In this document: positions 8,645 to 17,860 of the stretch, in pieces
How the letters are laid out: each line of letters opens with the position of its first letter
How positions within the stretch are numbered: the first letter of the stretch is position 1
Assembly (NCBI GenBank): GCA_018715645.1
Contig: DVLE01000046.1
Coordinates: 1 to 64,000, forward strand
DNA: 64,000 nt
Direction: 5' to 3'
Source of the DNA: Candidatus Merdisoma merdipullorum
Lineage (GTDB): Bacteria > Bacillota > Clostridia > Lachnospirales > Lachnospiraceae
Notes under the pieces: model-generated
What the model saw: only the letters and a program-made list of their open reading frames with translations
Told to the model about the DNA's origin: nothing
The model's database searches: none
Position numbers and translations under genes: made by a program

Positions 8645-10520
8645 GTGGCAGCTGTTGTTTGCGGCCTTGTTTTTGTGCCTTCTGGCCTTTCCGCCGGCGG
8701 TGCTGACAGAGGTGCGTGTGGAATTTCAGGACAGCAGCTATGAAAAGGCGGAAAATCTGAAGATCCTGACTTCCAGGAGCGACGATACGATTCCGTTCAG
8801 CGGTCTTCAGATTACTTATGGGAAGAAGGACGAAAGCAGGATTTGTTTTTTCGATCCGATTTACCGGAGGGGGACTTATATCAGGCGCCTGGATCCCATA
8901 GATTCGGAATATGACGAAGTGATACGGATACGCTCCATCACGGTAACCTGCAACGGATTCTGGGACTTTACGCTGGAAGGAGAGGAACTGAAGGCTGCAT
9001 TTACAGCCAACGATCAGGCGGAGATTCTGGAGGACGGGGAAGAAGGGCTGAGTCTTCGGATCACCGGAGCGGATTCTCAGCTTTATCCTACGGAAAGCTT
9101 TCAGAGGCTTTATGCCGCTGCCGCCCGAAAGAGCGCGCGTCCGGGGATTCTGCTTCTTTTTGCGTTTCTTTTGGCGGTCTATGGCATAAGCCGGCTTTAC
9201 GGCAGGATTCGGGGAAGCAAAAGAGAGGAACGAAGTCTGGATCTTGCGGATACGATTCTGGCTTTTGCCGCTGCCGGAGCTTTGCTTTTGATGTTTTTTA
9301 CAGTCCTTTACGGAGATCACAGGCTAAACCCGGACGAATGGGAGAGCAGGGACGCGGTCCGCTACTACGCGGATCACAATCTGCCGCCGGACATCCGGGA
9401 CGAGGAGGTGTCTCCTACCATCGGCACCTACGGGACGACGCGGCTTGCGGAAAAAACACCCTATTATTTTTATGCGGGTAAGCTGTTTTCTCTGTTTCAG
9501 GGAGAGCATATGGAGAGACTTTTTGGTCTCTGTCTCGGAGCAGCCCTTGTCCTGTTCGTTCTGTCGCAGCTTCGGAAAAACCGGTATCTGGCAGCCGTCT
9601 TTTTCCTGACGCCTCAGGTCTGGTATCTGTATTCCTACTGCACCTCGGACGCCCTGGATTATGCGGTGTCTGTCCTGGTGCTGTATCAGCTTGCCTGTGA
9701 AAAAAGTATGCTGAACCAGCTTCTGCGCAGAGGCGTGGAAAAGAGAGATTGGGGAAGAATCCTGCTCCTTGGAATTTTGTTCGGCCATGTGCTGATGGCC
9801 AAAGCCAACTACTACGTGATTCTGATCTATGCCTTTCTGATGCTGCTCGTTCCGTTTCTGCAGGCGGACAGAGAAGGAAAACGGCGCTTGTTCCGGGCTT
9901 ACCTGTGGATTGTCCTGGCAGCCTTTCTCGTCTTTGGACTGCGGCTTTTGGCGGATTTTGTCCATTACGGTTTCGGAAAGGGCGAGGTGGTGACGCAGCT
10001 TAGCACGGAATATGCTGTGGATGAACTGAATCCAAAGGCGCCGCCGGAAGAACAGGCATGGTACTTTATGATGTATCGGCATGGAATTTCCTTCTGGGAT
10101 TTCCTCACGGAATATGGATTTTTCGGCAGCCTGTTTCGTTCCACACTGGGAGTCTACGGCGGGATGAAGATAACGAGCGCTTCCTGGTATTACCTGTCTA
10201 TGGCGGTTGTGTATGGACTGCTCTACGTGATAACCGTACACTCCGTCTGGAAAAGGGGAGGAAAGTCAGGCCGTCAAAGCCTGCTTCTGCTTCATCTGCC
10301 GGTCCTGGTATCCTTTCTGCTTGTGCTGTACAACGGCTATTTTGTGGATTTTCAGCCCCAGGGGCGGTATCTGCTTCCCGTATTTATCATGGTCGGACAC
10401 GGTTTGTCTTTGGACAGGGAGTTTACGAAAAGAAAGTCCTTTCAGGTCCTGCTCCTCGCGGCTGCGGTCCTGTCGCTCTACTCCTTTGCCAGAGGAGTTC
10501 CGCAGCTTTGGCAGATATGA
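8631..10520 (+). CDS. Polytopic membrane protein, GT-C glycosyltransferase-like (DUF2142-like)
   Basis: About 629 residues from the ATG at 8631, which overlaps the end of hemW by 14 nt; the longer track start at 8595 lies in hemW and lacks a signal. The first transmembrane helix is at residues 5-22, followed by a roughly 160-residue extracytoplasmic beta-rich region. Another ten or so hydrophobic helices follow from about 180. The loop after the second helix holds HRLNPDEWESRD, an acidic Asp-Glu motif like the catalytic first loop of GT-C enzymes that use polyprenyl-linked sugars. A role in surface polymer or lipid glycosylation is inferred; the substrate is unknown. Confidence 0.6.
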   Translation: MKKYKWQLLFAALFLCLLAFPPAVLTEVRVEFQDSSYEKAENLKILTSRSDDTIPFSGLQITYGKKDESRICFFDPIYRRGTYIRRLDPIDSEYDEVIRIRSITVTCNGFWDFTLEGEELKAAFTANDQAEILEDGEEGLSLRITGADSQLYPTESFQRLYAAAARKSARPGILLLFAFLLAVYGISRLYGRIRGSKREERSLDLADTILAFAAAGALLLMFFTVLYGDHRLNPDEWESRDAVRYYADHNLPPDIRDEEVSPTIGTYGTTRLAEKTPYYFYAGKLFSLFQGEHMERLFGLCLGAALVLFVLSQLRKNRYLAAVFFLTPQVWYLYSYCTSDALDYAVSVLVLYQLACEKSMLNQLLRRGVEKRDWGRILLLGILFGHVLMAKANYYVILIYAFLMLLVPFLQADREGKRRLFRAYLWIVLAAFLVFGLRLLADFVHYGFGKGEVVTQLSTEYAVDELNPKAPPEEQAWYFMMYRHGISFWDFLTEYGFFGSLFRSTLGVYGGMKITSASWYYLSMAVVYGLLYVITVHSVWKRGGKSGRQSLLLLHLPVLVSFLLVLYNGYFVDFQPQGRYLLPVFIMVGHGLSLDREFTKRKSFQVLLLAAAVLSLYSFARGVPQLWQI

Positions 10521-10610
10521 GGCGGATAGTAGAGAAGCGGGGAAATCAGGATGAAAGCAGAAGCGAAAAAGCGGCTTACATAGGTCATAAAATAAGGGAG
10601 AATATAAAAA

Positions 10611-11324
10611 ATGATAAAGGAAGTAATTTTTGATATTGACAATACGCTTTATGATTACGAAATCGGTCATGCGGCCGGAATGAAAAAAATGGGAGAGTAC
10701 GTAAAGAAAGAGTTTGGAGCAGAGCCGGAGGAATTTGAGAAGAACTACAAGAGGCTGAATCAAGAGATTGCGGAACGCCTGGGACGGGACAATGCGACGA
10801 TCCACAGCCGGAGCATCCGCCTGCAGAATCTGCTGGAGGAGTGGGAAAAGCCCCTGTTTCCTCATGTAAACGTGCTTTATCATCTTTATTGGGACACCCT
10901 GATCGATGTAAGCAGAGCAGAACCCGGAAGCCTGGAAGCCGTAAAGGAGCTTTACAAAATGGGAATCGGCATCGGAATCGGCACGGACATGACGGCGCAG
11001 ATGCAGTATGCGAAGCTGGAACATCTGGGCTTTGCTCCTTATATCCGCCATATCGTGACGAGTCAGGAGGCAGGCTATGAGAAGCCTCATCGGGAGTTTA
11101 TGTCCCTTTGCATCCGAAAAGCGGGATGCGCCCCGGACGAATGCGTATTCGTGGGAGACGCCTTCAAAAAAGATGTGGTCGGAGCCATGAACGCGGGGAT
11201 GCACGCGGTCTGGTATAATGCGAAGGAAAAAGCCTTGCCGGAGGACCTGGAGCTGAATGGGAGAAACTATAAGGAAATCCGGCATTTTGACGAACTGGTG
11301 CCGTACGTTCGATCGCTGGCATAG
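10611..11324 (+). CDS. HAD-superfamily hydrolase (YjjG-like phosphatase)
   Basis: A 237-residue haloacid-dehalogenase-type phosphatase. Motif I is VIFDIDNTLYDY (nucleophile and general acid Asp residues), motif II is the GTDM stretch, the motif III lysine is in GYEKPHREFM, and motif IV is FVGDAFKKDV. A helical cap lies between motifs I and II. The group resembles YjjG pyrimidine nucleotidases or epoxide-hydrolase-like HADs; the substrate is not predictable. It precedes the MoxR-VWA genes by 21 nt. Confidence 0.8.
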   Translation: MIKEVIFDIDNTLYDYEIGHAAGMKKMGEYVKKEFGAEPEEFEKNYKRLNQEIAERLGRDNATIHSRSIRLQNLLEEWEKPLFPHVNVLYHLYWDTLIDVSRAEPGSLEAVKELYKMGIGIGIGTDMTAQMQYAKLEHLGFAPYIRHIVTSQEAGYEKPHREFMSLCIRKAGCAPDECVFVGDAFKKDVVGAMNAGMHAVWYNAKEKALPEDLELNGRNYKEIRHFDELVPYVRSLA

Positions 11325-11345
11325 GGAAAGAAAGAGGAGAGAAAC

Positions 11346-12260
11346 ATGAAAGAACTGAGTTTTTTGGAGGAGCAGCAGGTAGATCCGAAACTTCTTTTAG
11401 AGGTGGAAGATTTTCGCAGAGAGTACCCGGTGCCGGAGGAGGCGCGGATTCGGATCGAAAAGCCTCCGATTCCTTTTTACGGAAAAGAGATTCTGGAAAT
11501 GGCCATTGCGGCTCTGCTGCAGGGGGAGAACGTACTCCTGAGCGGCTCCAAGGCCACGGGAAAGAATATTCTGGCGGAAAATCTGGCCTGGATTTTCAAT
11601 CGTCCATCTTACAATATTTCGTTTAACATCAATACGGACAGCAGTTCCCTCATCGGAACGGATACCTTTGTGGACAATGAGGTGAAGCTTCGCAAAGGGC
11701 CTGTCTACCAGTGCGCGGTAAACGGCGGCTTTGGCGTCTTTGACGAGATCAACATGGCGAAAAACGACGCGGTTTCCGTTCTGCATGCCACGCTGGATTA
11801 CCGCCGCCTGATTGATGTGCCGGGTTACGACAGGATTAAGCTCCACCCGGCCACCCGGTTTATCGGTACGATGAATTACGGCTATGCGGGAACCAGGGAG
11901 CTTAACGAAGCACTGGTGTCCCGGTTTCTGGTGATTGATATGCCGCCTCTTGAGGAGGAGACGCTGATGCTGATTCTGCGTTCCAGCTTCCCGGATGCGA
12001 AGGAGGAAGGGCTTCGCAGTTTTGCCGGTCTCTTTCTCGATCTGCAGCTGAAGGCTTCCAACGGAGAGATCTCCACGAAGCCTCTCGATCTGCGGGGAAT
12101 GATGGGCGCGCTAAAGACCATTCGCTGCGGACTGAAGCCCCGGATGGCGGTGACCATGGGAATTACGAACAAGAGCTTTGATATGTTTGAGAAAGAGATT
12201 GTCGGGGATATTGTGATGACAAGGATCCCGGAGGACTGGACAGCGGAGCAGATTTTCTAG
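11346..12260 (+). CDS. MoxR-type AAA+ ATPase
   Basis: A 304-residue AAA_5/MoxR-family ATPase. Walker A is GSKATGKNI (residues about 65-73), with a serine-lysine variant of the usual GxxGxGK. Walker B is GGFGVFDEINMAK, and sensor 1 is IGTMNYGYAG. An arginine-finger region (EALVSRF) and a helical lid follow. Such ATPases work with VWA proteins as chaperone or metal-insertase pairs. The partner gene begins 2 nt downstream, so the pair is almost certainly co-translated. Confidence 0.87.
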   Translation: MKELSFLEEQQVDPKLLLEVEDFRREYPVPEEARIRIEKPPIPFYGKEILEMAIAALLQGENVLLSGSKATGKNILAENLAWIFNRPSYNISFNINTDSSSLIGTDTFVDNEVKLRKGPVYQCAVNGGFGVFDEINMAKNDAVSVLHATLDYRRLIDVPGYDRIKLHPATRFIGTMNYGYAGTRELNEALVSRFLVIDMPPLEEETLMLILRSSFPDAKEEGLRSFAGLFLDLQLKASNGEISTKPLDLRGMMGALKTIRCGLKPRMAVTMGITNKSFDMFEKEIVGDIVMTRIPEDWTAEQIF

Positions 12261-12262
12261 GT

Positions 12263-14047
12263 ATGGAACACAAGGATTTGGAACGGGAATATTTGGAAGA
12301 TTATCAGTATGAAATAGAGAACAGGATCCGGAATCTGTGCTGGACGGTCAGCGGGGACTACAGTCTGAATCTGAAGCTGGATACGGTCTCGTTTGCGAAA
12401 TCACCCTATGTCTCCTTGTATGACGCGGTGAAGCAGGGGGCTTTTTCCCGGTATTTTGACCGGAATGCCTTTGGCCTTTATCTGGTGAAAAAGCTGTATT
12501 ACGGGGCGGATGAACAGCCGCTTACGAATCTGGCGCAGATGGCGGTGGACAGCGCGGTCTACCGTAAAGTCAGCCGGGAAAGGCCGGGAGTCCTTGAGAT
12601 CCGAAAGAAAGCGTTTTCAGATATTCTGGAATATGATTTCACAAGACTTGCGGCCATGTATATCGGTCAGATCAAGATTGCGGTGATGCAGGAAGCGGTC
12701 CGGGGCGAAAGTCTGGTGCAGGCCAGGATGAGAAAGGCTCTGGATATGCTGAAAAGTCTGGAAGATACAGAGGATGTCATGGACATCATCCGTGTGGTAG
12801 ACGAACTGTACAACTGGCTGGTAGATCCGTACTTTGAGCGGAATCACGGAAATCTGGAAAAGGTTCTGGCTGTCACCCTGGAGGAACTGAAAGAATTTAG
12901 CTGGAAGGACTACCTGGAAGAAGAAGCCATGGAGGAGGAACTCACCCAGGTCATGACCAGGATGGAGCAGGCGGTCACCCAGACGGCTGAGGTTCCCTCA
13001 GATTCGGAGGAGAAAAAAGAGATCCGCAGGAAAAAGATTCTGGTGGACGCTGAAGCGGCGGCTAAAATGTACTCTTACATTGAGCTGAATTATGGAAGAT
13101 CCTACCTGACGCCCGGAGAGCAGGAGAGAATGAACCGCAGTCTGTGCCGGGGAGCCCACGCGGACTGCAGCCTGTATTTTACGGATGGAATTCTCTCCAA
13201 TATGGTAAAGAAAAATTATCAGTCTGAGTATGCCAGACGGGCCAGATCTGACAATCTGAGAGTTTACGGACACCATATGCGTGTTTCCAGAAGGAATATC
13301 GAACAGCTCTCTGATACCCTGCGGCGGGCGCTGACGGTGCGGAGCGAACGGGAGTCGGTCCGGTCGGAATACGGAACGATTGTTCCTGCCCGGCTCTGGA
13401 AGCTTGGACGCAGCAATGACAGAAAGCTCTTTGAGCGGGAGGTCAAGAAGGACAGCTCCGAATTTGTGGTCCATGTCCTGATTGACGCCAGCGGTTCCCA
13501 GCGGAGCAGGCAGAGCCTGGTAGCGCTTCAGGGCTTTATCATCAGCGAAGCCTTAAGCATTGTAGGAATTCCGCACCGTGTCATGGGATTTTGTACCTTC
13601 TGGGATTATACGGTGATGCAGAGATACCGGGATTACGATGATCCCAGGGAGGCCAATAAGCGGATCTTTGAGTTTCACGCCTCCTCCAACAACCGGGACG
13701 GTCTGGCGATCCGGGCTGCCGCGGCCAGCCTTCGGGAGAGACCGGAGGAAAACAAGGTCCTGATTGTCTTAAGCGATGGCCGGCCAAACGATATTATCGT
13801 AAACCGCCCAAACAGCAAGAACCCTGCGCCTTATTTCGGCGATTATGCCGTGAGGGACACGGCCTCGGAGGTGCGGAAGGTCCGGGCTGAGGGTATATCC
13901 GTACTTGGCGTCTTTGCCGGGGAGGAACAGGATCTGCAGGCGGAACAGAAGATTTTTGGCCGCGATTTCGCCTATATCCGCGACATTATGAATTTTTCCA
14001 GCATCGTTGGACTTTATCTCAGACGACAGCTGGATGATACACCATAG
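12263..14047 (+). CDS. VWA-domain protein (CobT/NorD-like), partner of the AAA ATPase
   Basis: A 594-residue protein with a long helical N-terminal part (about 1-390) and a C-terminal von Willebrand A domain. The MIDAS motif DASGS lies near residue 409 (HVLIDASGSQRSRQ). A VLSDGRPND strand with a further MIDAS-type Asp follows near 510. The layout resembles CobT or NorD proteins, which pair with MoxR-like ATPases to remodel or metallate targets. No cobaltochelatase or nitric oxide reductase gene is nearby, so the client is unknown. Confidence 0.8.
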   Translation: MEHKDLEREYLEDYQYEIENRIRNLCWTVSGDYSLNLKLDTVSFAKSPYVSLYDAVKQGAFSRYFDRNAFGLYLVKKLYYGADEQPLTNLAQMAVDSAVYRKVSRERPGVLEIRKKAFSDILEYDFTRLAAMYIGQIKIAVMQEAVRGESLVQARMRKALDMLKSLEDTEDVMDIIRVVDELYNWLVDPYFERNHGNLEKVLAVTLEELKEFSWKDYLEEEAMEEELTQVMTRMEQAVTQTAEVPSDSEEKKEIRRKKILVDAEAAAKMYSYIELNYGRSYLTPGEQERMNRSLCRGAHADCSLYFTDGILSNMVKKNYQSEYARRARSDNLRVYGHHMRVSRRNIEQLSDTLRRALTVRSERESVRSEYGTIVPARLWKLGRSNDRKLFEREVKKDSSEFVVHVLIDASGSQRSRQSLVALQGFIISEALSIVGIPHRVMGFCTFWDYTVMQRYRDYDDPREANKRIFEFHASSNNRDGLAIRAAAASLRERPEENKVLIVLSDGRPNDIIVNRPNSKNPAPYFGDYAVRDTASEVRKVRAEGISVLGVFAGEEQDLQAEQKIFGRDFAYIRDIMNFSSIVGLYLRRQLDDTP

Positions 14048-14061
14048 GAGGAGAAAACAAA

Positions 14062-14292
14062 ATGAAAGAATACGAAGTAGTCCATGAGATTTTTAACCAG
14101 TGCGCCAATAACCAGATGCGGGACGTCTTTATCGAGGAGGTTCCTATTGCGGATCTGGAGCAGTACGTGGTTTCCCGGCATCAGGGTGAGCGGGATTTTA
14201 CCTATGAGCGCGAGGATCTGGCGGACGGTACGGTGATTTATCATGTGAACACCTCAGGACTTTTGCAGAGATACACGTTTACGGAAATTTAA
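14062..14292 (+). CDS. 76-residue conserved hypothetical protein
   Basis: A small soluble protein with a clear AGGAGG before its ATG. It lies 14 nt after the VWA gene and 20 nt before the PAP2 gene. The sequence is acidic with a DVFIEEVPI strand and a tail of alternating strands (GTVIYHVNTSGLLQRYTF). I do not recognise a domain. Its position suggests an accessory to the AAA-VWA pair, or simply a member of the same operon. Confidence 0.65.
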   Translation: MKEYEVVHEIFNQCANNQMRDVFIEEVPIADLEQYVVSRHQGERDFTYEREDLADGTVIYHVNTSGLLQRYTFTEI

Positions 14293-14312
14293 CGATATGC
14301 AGGAGGAGGAGA

Positions 14313-14843
14313 GTGGAAGCGTTTTTTCAATGGGAGGAAGATTTTCTTTTATTTTTACAGAATAGTGTGCGCGGACCTGCTTTTGACGCCGTTATGCGGT
14401 TTATCACTTCGTTGGGGGACGGAGGTTTCCTGGCCATCGCGGTCTGCGTTCTGCTGCTTCTCGTTCCCCGTTGGAGAAAGGTGGGGTGTACGGCCGCGCT
14501 TTCGCTGGCGCTTGATTATCTTCTGGTAAACCTGATTCTGAAAAATGTCATAGCCCGCGTACGCCCTTACGTCCTGGTGGAGGGGCTTCAGCTGATTACA
14601 AGGGAACCGTCGGATTATTCGTTTCCATCCGGGCATTCCGGCGCCGCTTTCGCGGTGGCGAGCGTGCTGTTTTTGTGTATGCCCCGCAAGGTAGGAATCC
14701 CGGCTGTGATTCTCGCGGCCTTGATCGCATTTTCGCGTCTGTATCTGGGCGCGCATTTTCCGACAGACGTCATCGGAGGAATCCTGATCGGATGTCTGAC
14801 CGGGTTTGCCGCATGGAAATTGGTTTGGAAGAAACATAAATAG
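14313..14843 (+). CDS. PAP2-family phosphatase (membrane lipid phosphatase)
   Basis: A 176-residue polytopic enzyme starting at GTG 14313 behind a strong AGGAGGAGGAG. All three PAP2 motifs are present: KNVIARVRP, PSGHSGAA and SRLYLGAHFPTD. Small single-domain members usually dephosphorylate undecaprenyl pyrophosphate or phosphatidylglycerol phosphate at the membrane. It is the last gene of the operon before a convergent terminator shared with clpB. Confidence 0.9.
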   Translation: MEAFFQWEEDFLLFLQNSVRGPAFDAVMRFITSLGDGGFLAIAVCVLLLLVPRWRKVGCTAALSLALDYLLVNLILKNVIARVRPYVLVEGLQLITREPSDYSFPSGHSGAAFAVASVLFLCMPRKVGIPAVILAALIAFSRLYLGAHFPTDVIGGILIGCLTGFAAWKLVWKKHK

Positions 14844-14887
14844 AAATACAGGAGAGCTGGCTATCATTAGCCGACTCTCCTGTATTT
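14844..14887. terminator. Bidirectional hairpin between PAP2 and clpB
   Basis: A perfect 13-bp stem, AAATACAGGAGAG with its complement, plus further pairing (TGGCTA with TAGCC) below a small loop. It starts right after the PAP2 stop and faces the convergent clpB end. It lacks a long T tract. Confidence 0.7.
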
Positions 14888-14930
14888 GGCTTATATGTTT
14901 TGCTGCAGCGTTCTGTCCGTTGACTGCCGC

Positions 14931-17519
14931 TTACCCCTCCTTCACCCGTGCGGCCAGCTTATCGCCGTCCACATCGATGACGACCGTCTCTCCGGTGGAG
15001 AGATCTCCGCCGAGGATCAGCCGTGCGGCCAGAGTTTCCACGTATTTCTGCATATACCGCTTCAGCGGCCGTGCTCCATATACAGGATCAAAGCCGTGGT
15101 CGGCGATAAAGGTCTTGGCGTCGGCGGTAAGCTCAATCTTAAGCTCCCGTTCTGCCAGACGCTCATTCAGCTCGTTCAGCAGCAGATCGATGATAGAAGT
15201 GATATTACTCTTGGTCAGCGGCTTAAAGAGTATGGTCTCGTCCAGACGGTTCAGAAATTCAGGACGGAAATGGTTCCGCAGATCGTTCATTACCATTTCC
15301 TGCGCTTCCGGCCGGATATTGCCCTCCGCGTCGATTCCTTCCAGAAGATAGGAGGAACCGATATTGGATGTCATGATCAGGATCGTATTTTTAAAATCTA
15401 CGGTACGTCCCTGAGAATCGGTGATTCGTCCGTCGTCCAGTACCTGAAGCAGAACATTGAATACGTCCGGGTGCGCCTTCTCGATCTCGTCAAAGAGTAC
15501 GACGGAGTAAGGCTTCCTGCGGACGGCTTCGGTGAGCTGTCCGCCTTCCTCGTATCCTACGTATCCAGGCGGCGCTCCGATGAGCCTTGATACGGAATAT
15601 TTCTCCATATATTCGCTCATATCGATACGCACCATATTTTGCTCGTCGTCGAACAGACTGGCGGCCAGGGCTTTTGCAAGCTCTGTCTTGCCGACGCCTG
15701 TGGGGCCAAGAAACAGGAAGGAACCGATGGGTTTGGTCGGGTCCTTGATTCCGGCCTTGGAGCGAATGATCGCCTCCGATACAAGGGTTACAGCCTCGTC
15801 CTGGCCGATAACTCTCTTATGAAGCTCGGTATCCAGGTGCAGGGTTTTGTTCCGCTCGCTTTCCGTCAGCTTGGCCACGGGGATTCCGGTCCAGCGGGAG
15901 ACGATACGGGAGATCTCATCTTCAGTAACGGCCTCATGGACCAGGGACAAATCCGTCTTGCTGATAGCTTCCTCCTCCTGCGCCAGCTCCTTTTGAAGCT
16001 GCGGCAGACGGCCGTACTGAAGCTCGGCGGCCTTGTTCAGGTCATAGTTCTGCTGGGCTGTCTGGATTTGTTTGTTGATGTCCTCGATTTCCTCACGAAG
16101 CTTCTGAAGCCGTTCCACTGAGGTCTTTTCGTTATCCCACTGTGCTTTGCGGGCGTTGAAATCATCCCGAAGCTCCGCAAGCTCTCTCTGGAGATGTTCC
16201 AGACGCTCCTGACTTAAGTGATCCGTCTCTTTTTTCAGGGCAGCCTCCTCAATTTCAAGCTGCATGATCTTGCGCCGCAGCTCGTCCAGTTCCGTCGGCA
16301 TGGAATCCAGCTCTGTCTTAATCAGCGCGCAGGCCTCGTCCACCAGGTCAATGGCCTTGTCCGGAAGGAACCGGTCGGAGATATAGCGGTGAGAGAGTGT
16401 GGCGGCGGCTACCAGGGCCGCGTCGGTAATCTTTACGCCGTGGAAGACTTCGTAGCGTTCCTTCAAGCCACGCAGAATGGAAATCGTGTCCTCCACCGTA
16501 GGCTCGTCAACCATGACCGGCTGGAAACGCCGTTCCAGAGCCGCGTCCTTTTCGATATACTGTCGGTATTCATCGAGAGTCGTGGCGCCGATGCAGTGCA
16601 GTTCGCCCCTTGCAAGCATGGGCTTCAGCATATTGCCGGCGTCCATGGCGCCGTCCGTCTTGCCTGCGCCTACGATCAGGTGCAGCTCGTCGATGAACAG
16701 AATAATCTTTCCTTCGCTTTTGCGGACTTCCTCCAGCACGGCCTTCAGACGCTCCTCAAATTCACCCCGGTACTTGGCTCCGGCCACGAGGGCGCCCATA
16801 TCCAGGGAGAAGATTTTTTTATCCTTCAACCCCTCCGGCACGTCCCCGCGGACGATTCTCTGAGCCAGTCCCTCGACTACGGCCGTCTTGCCGACGCCGG
16901 GTTCTCCGATCAGTACCGGATTATTTTTCGTCTTACGGGACAGAATCCGGACGACGTTGCGGATTTCCGCGTCACGTCCGATGACCGGATCCAGCTTTTG
17001 CTCTCTGGCGCGTTCTACCAGATCGGAACCATACTTATTTAATGTGTCGTAGGTGGCCTCCGGATTGTCGGTGGTGACACGCTGGTTTCCTCTTACTGAG
17101 GACAAAGCCTGAAGGAATTTGTCCTTCGTAACGCCATATTCCCGGAACAGTTCTTTGATGGAAGGGCTGGGATCGTTCAGAAGGGCGAGAAAGAGATGCT
17201 CTACGGAGACATACTCGTCACCCATATGCTTTGCCACATCCTCGGCGCTGACAAGTACCTTATTTAAGTACTGTCCTACGTAAGGCTGCCCGCCCGATAC
17301 CTTTACCCTCTTATTTAAAGCCTGCTCTACTCCGTTCATAAAAAGATTCTGATCGATGCCCATCTTGGCGATCAGCTTCAAAATCAGGCTGTCTTCCTGA
17401 CGGAGCAGACCCAGCAGAAGATGTTCCTGCTCGATTTCCTGGTTGCCGTATTCGTATGCCAGCTTTTCCAGATCATTGACAGCCTGAATCGACTTCTGCG
17501 TAAATTTTGTGAAATTCAT
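14931..17519 (-). CDS. clpB: ATP-dependent disaggregase ClpB
   Basis: Hsp100 chaperone that pulls proteins out of aggregates together with DnaK/DnaJ/GrpE. The true start is at 17519, giving [15 protein letters not shown] behind AAAGGAG and 862 residues; the track start at 17678 adds a spurious 53-residue leader. It has an N-terminal Clp_N repeat domain. NBD1 has GEPGVGKTA and Walker [10 protein letters not shown], and the coiled-coil M domain spans about 405-525. NBD2 has GPTGVGKTE and [11 protein letters not shown]. The coiled-coil M domain marks ClpB rather than ClpC. It diverges from hrcA. No CIRCE or CtsR heptads were found upstream. Confidence 0.96.
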   Translation of the reverse strand: MNFTKFTQKSIQAVNDLEKLAYEYGNQEIEQEHLLLGLLRQEDSLILKLIAKMGIDQNLFMNGVEQALNKRVKVSGGQPYVGQYLNKVLVSAEDVAKHMGDEYVSVEHLFLALLNDPSPSIKELFREYGVTKDKFLQALSSVRGNQRVTTDNPEATYDTLNKYGSDLVERAREQKLDPVIGRDAEIRNVVRILSRKTKNNPVLIGEPGVGKTAVVEGLAQRIVRGDVPEGLKDKKIFSLDMGALVAGAKYRGEFEERLKAVLEEVRKSEGKIILFIDELHLIVGAGKTDGAMDAGNMLKPMLARGELHCIGATTLDEYRQYIEKDAALERRFQPVMVDEPTVEDTISILRGLKERYEVFHGVKITDAALVAAATLSHRYISDRFLPDKAIDLVDEACALIKTELDSMPTELDELRRKIMQLEIEEAALKKETDHLSQERLEHLQRELAELRDDFNARKAQWDNEKTSVERLQKLREEIEDINKQIQTAQQNYDLNKAAELQYGRLPQLQKELAQEEEAISKTDLSLVHEAVTEDEISRIVSRWTGIPVAKLTESERNKTLHLDTELHKRVIGQDEAVTLVSEAIIRSKAGIKDPTKPIGSFLFLGPTGVGKTELAKALAASLFDDEQNMVRIDMSEYMEKYSVSRLIGAPPGYVGYEEGGQLTEAVRRKPYSVVLFDEIEKAHPDVFNVLLQVLDDGRITDSQGRTVDFKNTILIMTSNIGSSYLLEGIDAEGNIRPEAQEMVMNDLRNHFRPEFLNRLDETILFKPLTKSNITSIIDLLLNELNERLAERELKIELTADAKTFIADHGFDPVYGARPLKRYMQKYVETLAARLILGGDLSTGETVVIDVDGDKLAARVKEG

Positions 17520-17594
17520 AAATCTGACTCCTTTCCTATTATTAATGAAACCTGCAGCACAGCTTTTGTCTGTGTTCTGCGAAAATTCTGCGGA

Positions 17595-17641
17595 AATAAA
17601 AGAAAACCCGGTATCGGATACTTTTTGTATCAGATACAGGG
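17595..17641 (-). promoter_or_regulatory. Terminator-like hairpin in the clpB leader
   Basis: On the minus strand a stem of about 14 bp (GTATCTGATAC pairing with GTATCCGATAC, extended by CCC/GGG, with two mismatches) and an A5 loop is followed by a U-rich run (TTTTCTTTTAT). It lies between the clpB promoter and its ribosome binding site, so it could attenuate transcription or protect the 5' end. Confidence 0.6.
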
Positions 17642-17662
17642 CCTTTTTCATTTCTAATTTAG

Positions 17663-17691
17663 TGTATACCACGATCATTTTAAAAATGCAA
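17663..17691 (-). promoter_or_regulatory. clpB sigma-A promoter
   Basis: On the minus strand, TTGCAT (17691-17686), 17 nt, then TATACA (17668-17663). The leader to the clpB start is about 135 nt. Confidence 0.65.
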
Positions 17692-17761
17692 GTATTTTTT
17701 TATAAAAATAAAATGAAAAATATAAAGAAAGGATGAAATATAAAAAAAATAAGAAACGGGG

Positions 17762-17790
17762 TTGACAAAAGATAGGCATAGTGATATTTT
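17762..17790 (+). promoter_or_regulatory. hrcA operon promoter
   Basis: TTGACA (17762-17767), 17 nt, TATTTT (17785-17790), with an extended TG at 17782-17783. The CIRCE operator begins 4 nt downstream, over the transcription start. Confidence 0.85.
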
Positions 17791-17794
17791 AATG

Positions 17795-17821
17795 TTAGCA
17801 CTCAGAGGGGCCGAGTGCTAA
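17795..17821 (+). promoter_or_regulatory. CIRCE operator
   Basis: Perfect consensus TTAGCACTC, 9 nt, GAGTGCTAA. This is the HrcA binding site controlling hrcA-grpE-dnaK-dnaJ. Its position at the predicted start site fits repression that is relieved on heat shock, when HrcA loses GroEL-assisted folding. Confidence 0.97.
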
Positions 17822-17860
17822 TAGAGAAAAACCAGATAATAAAGAAGGTGAAGTGGCAGT

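Noticed and set aside
17521-17760. CIRCE or CtsR operator for clpB
   Set aside because: No TTAGCACTC inverted pair and no GGTCAAA heptads were seen on the clpB side; the only CIRCE is at hrcA.
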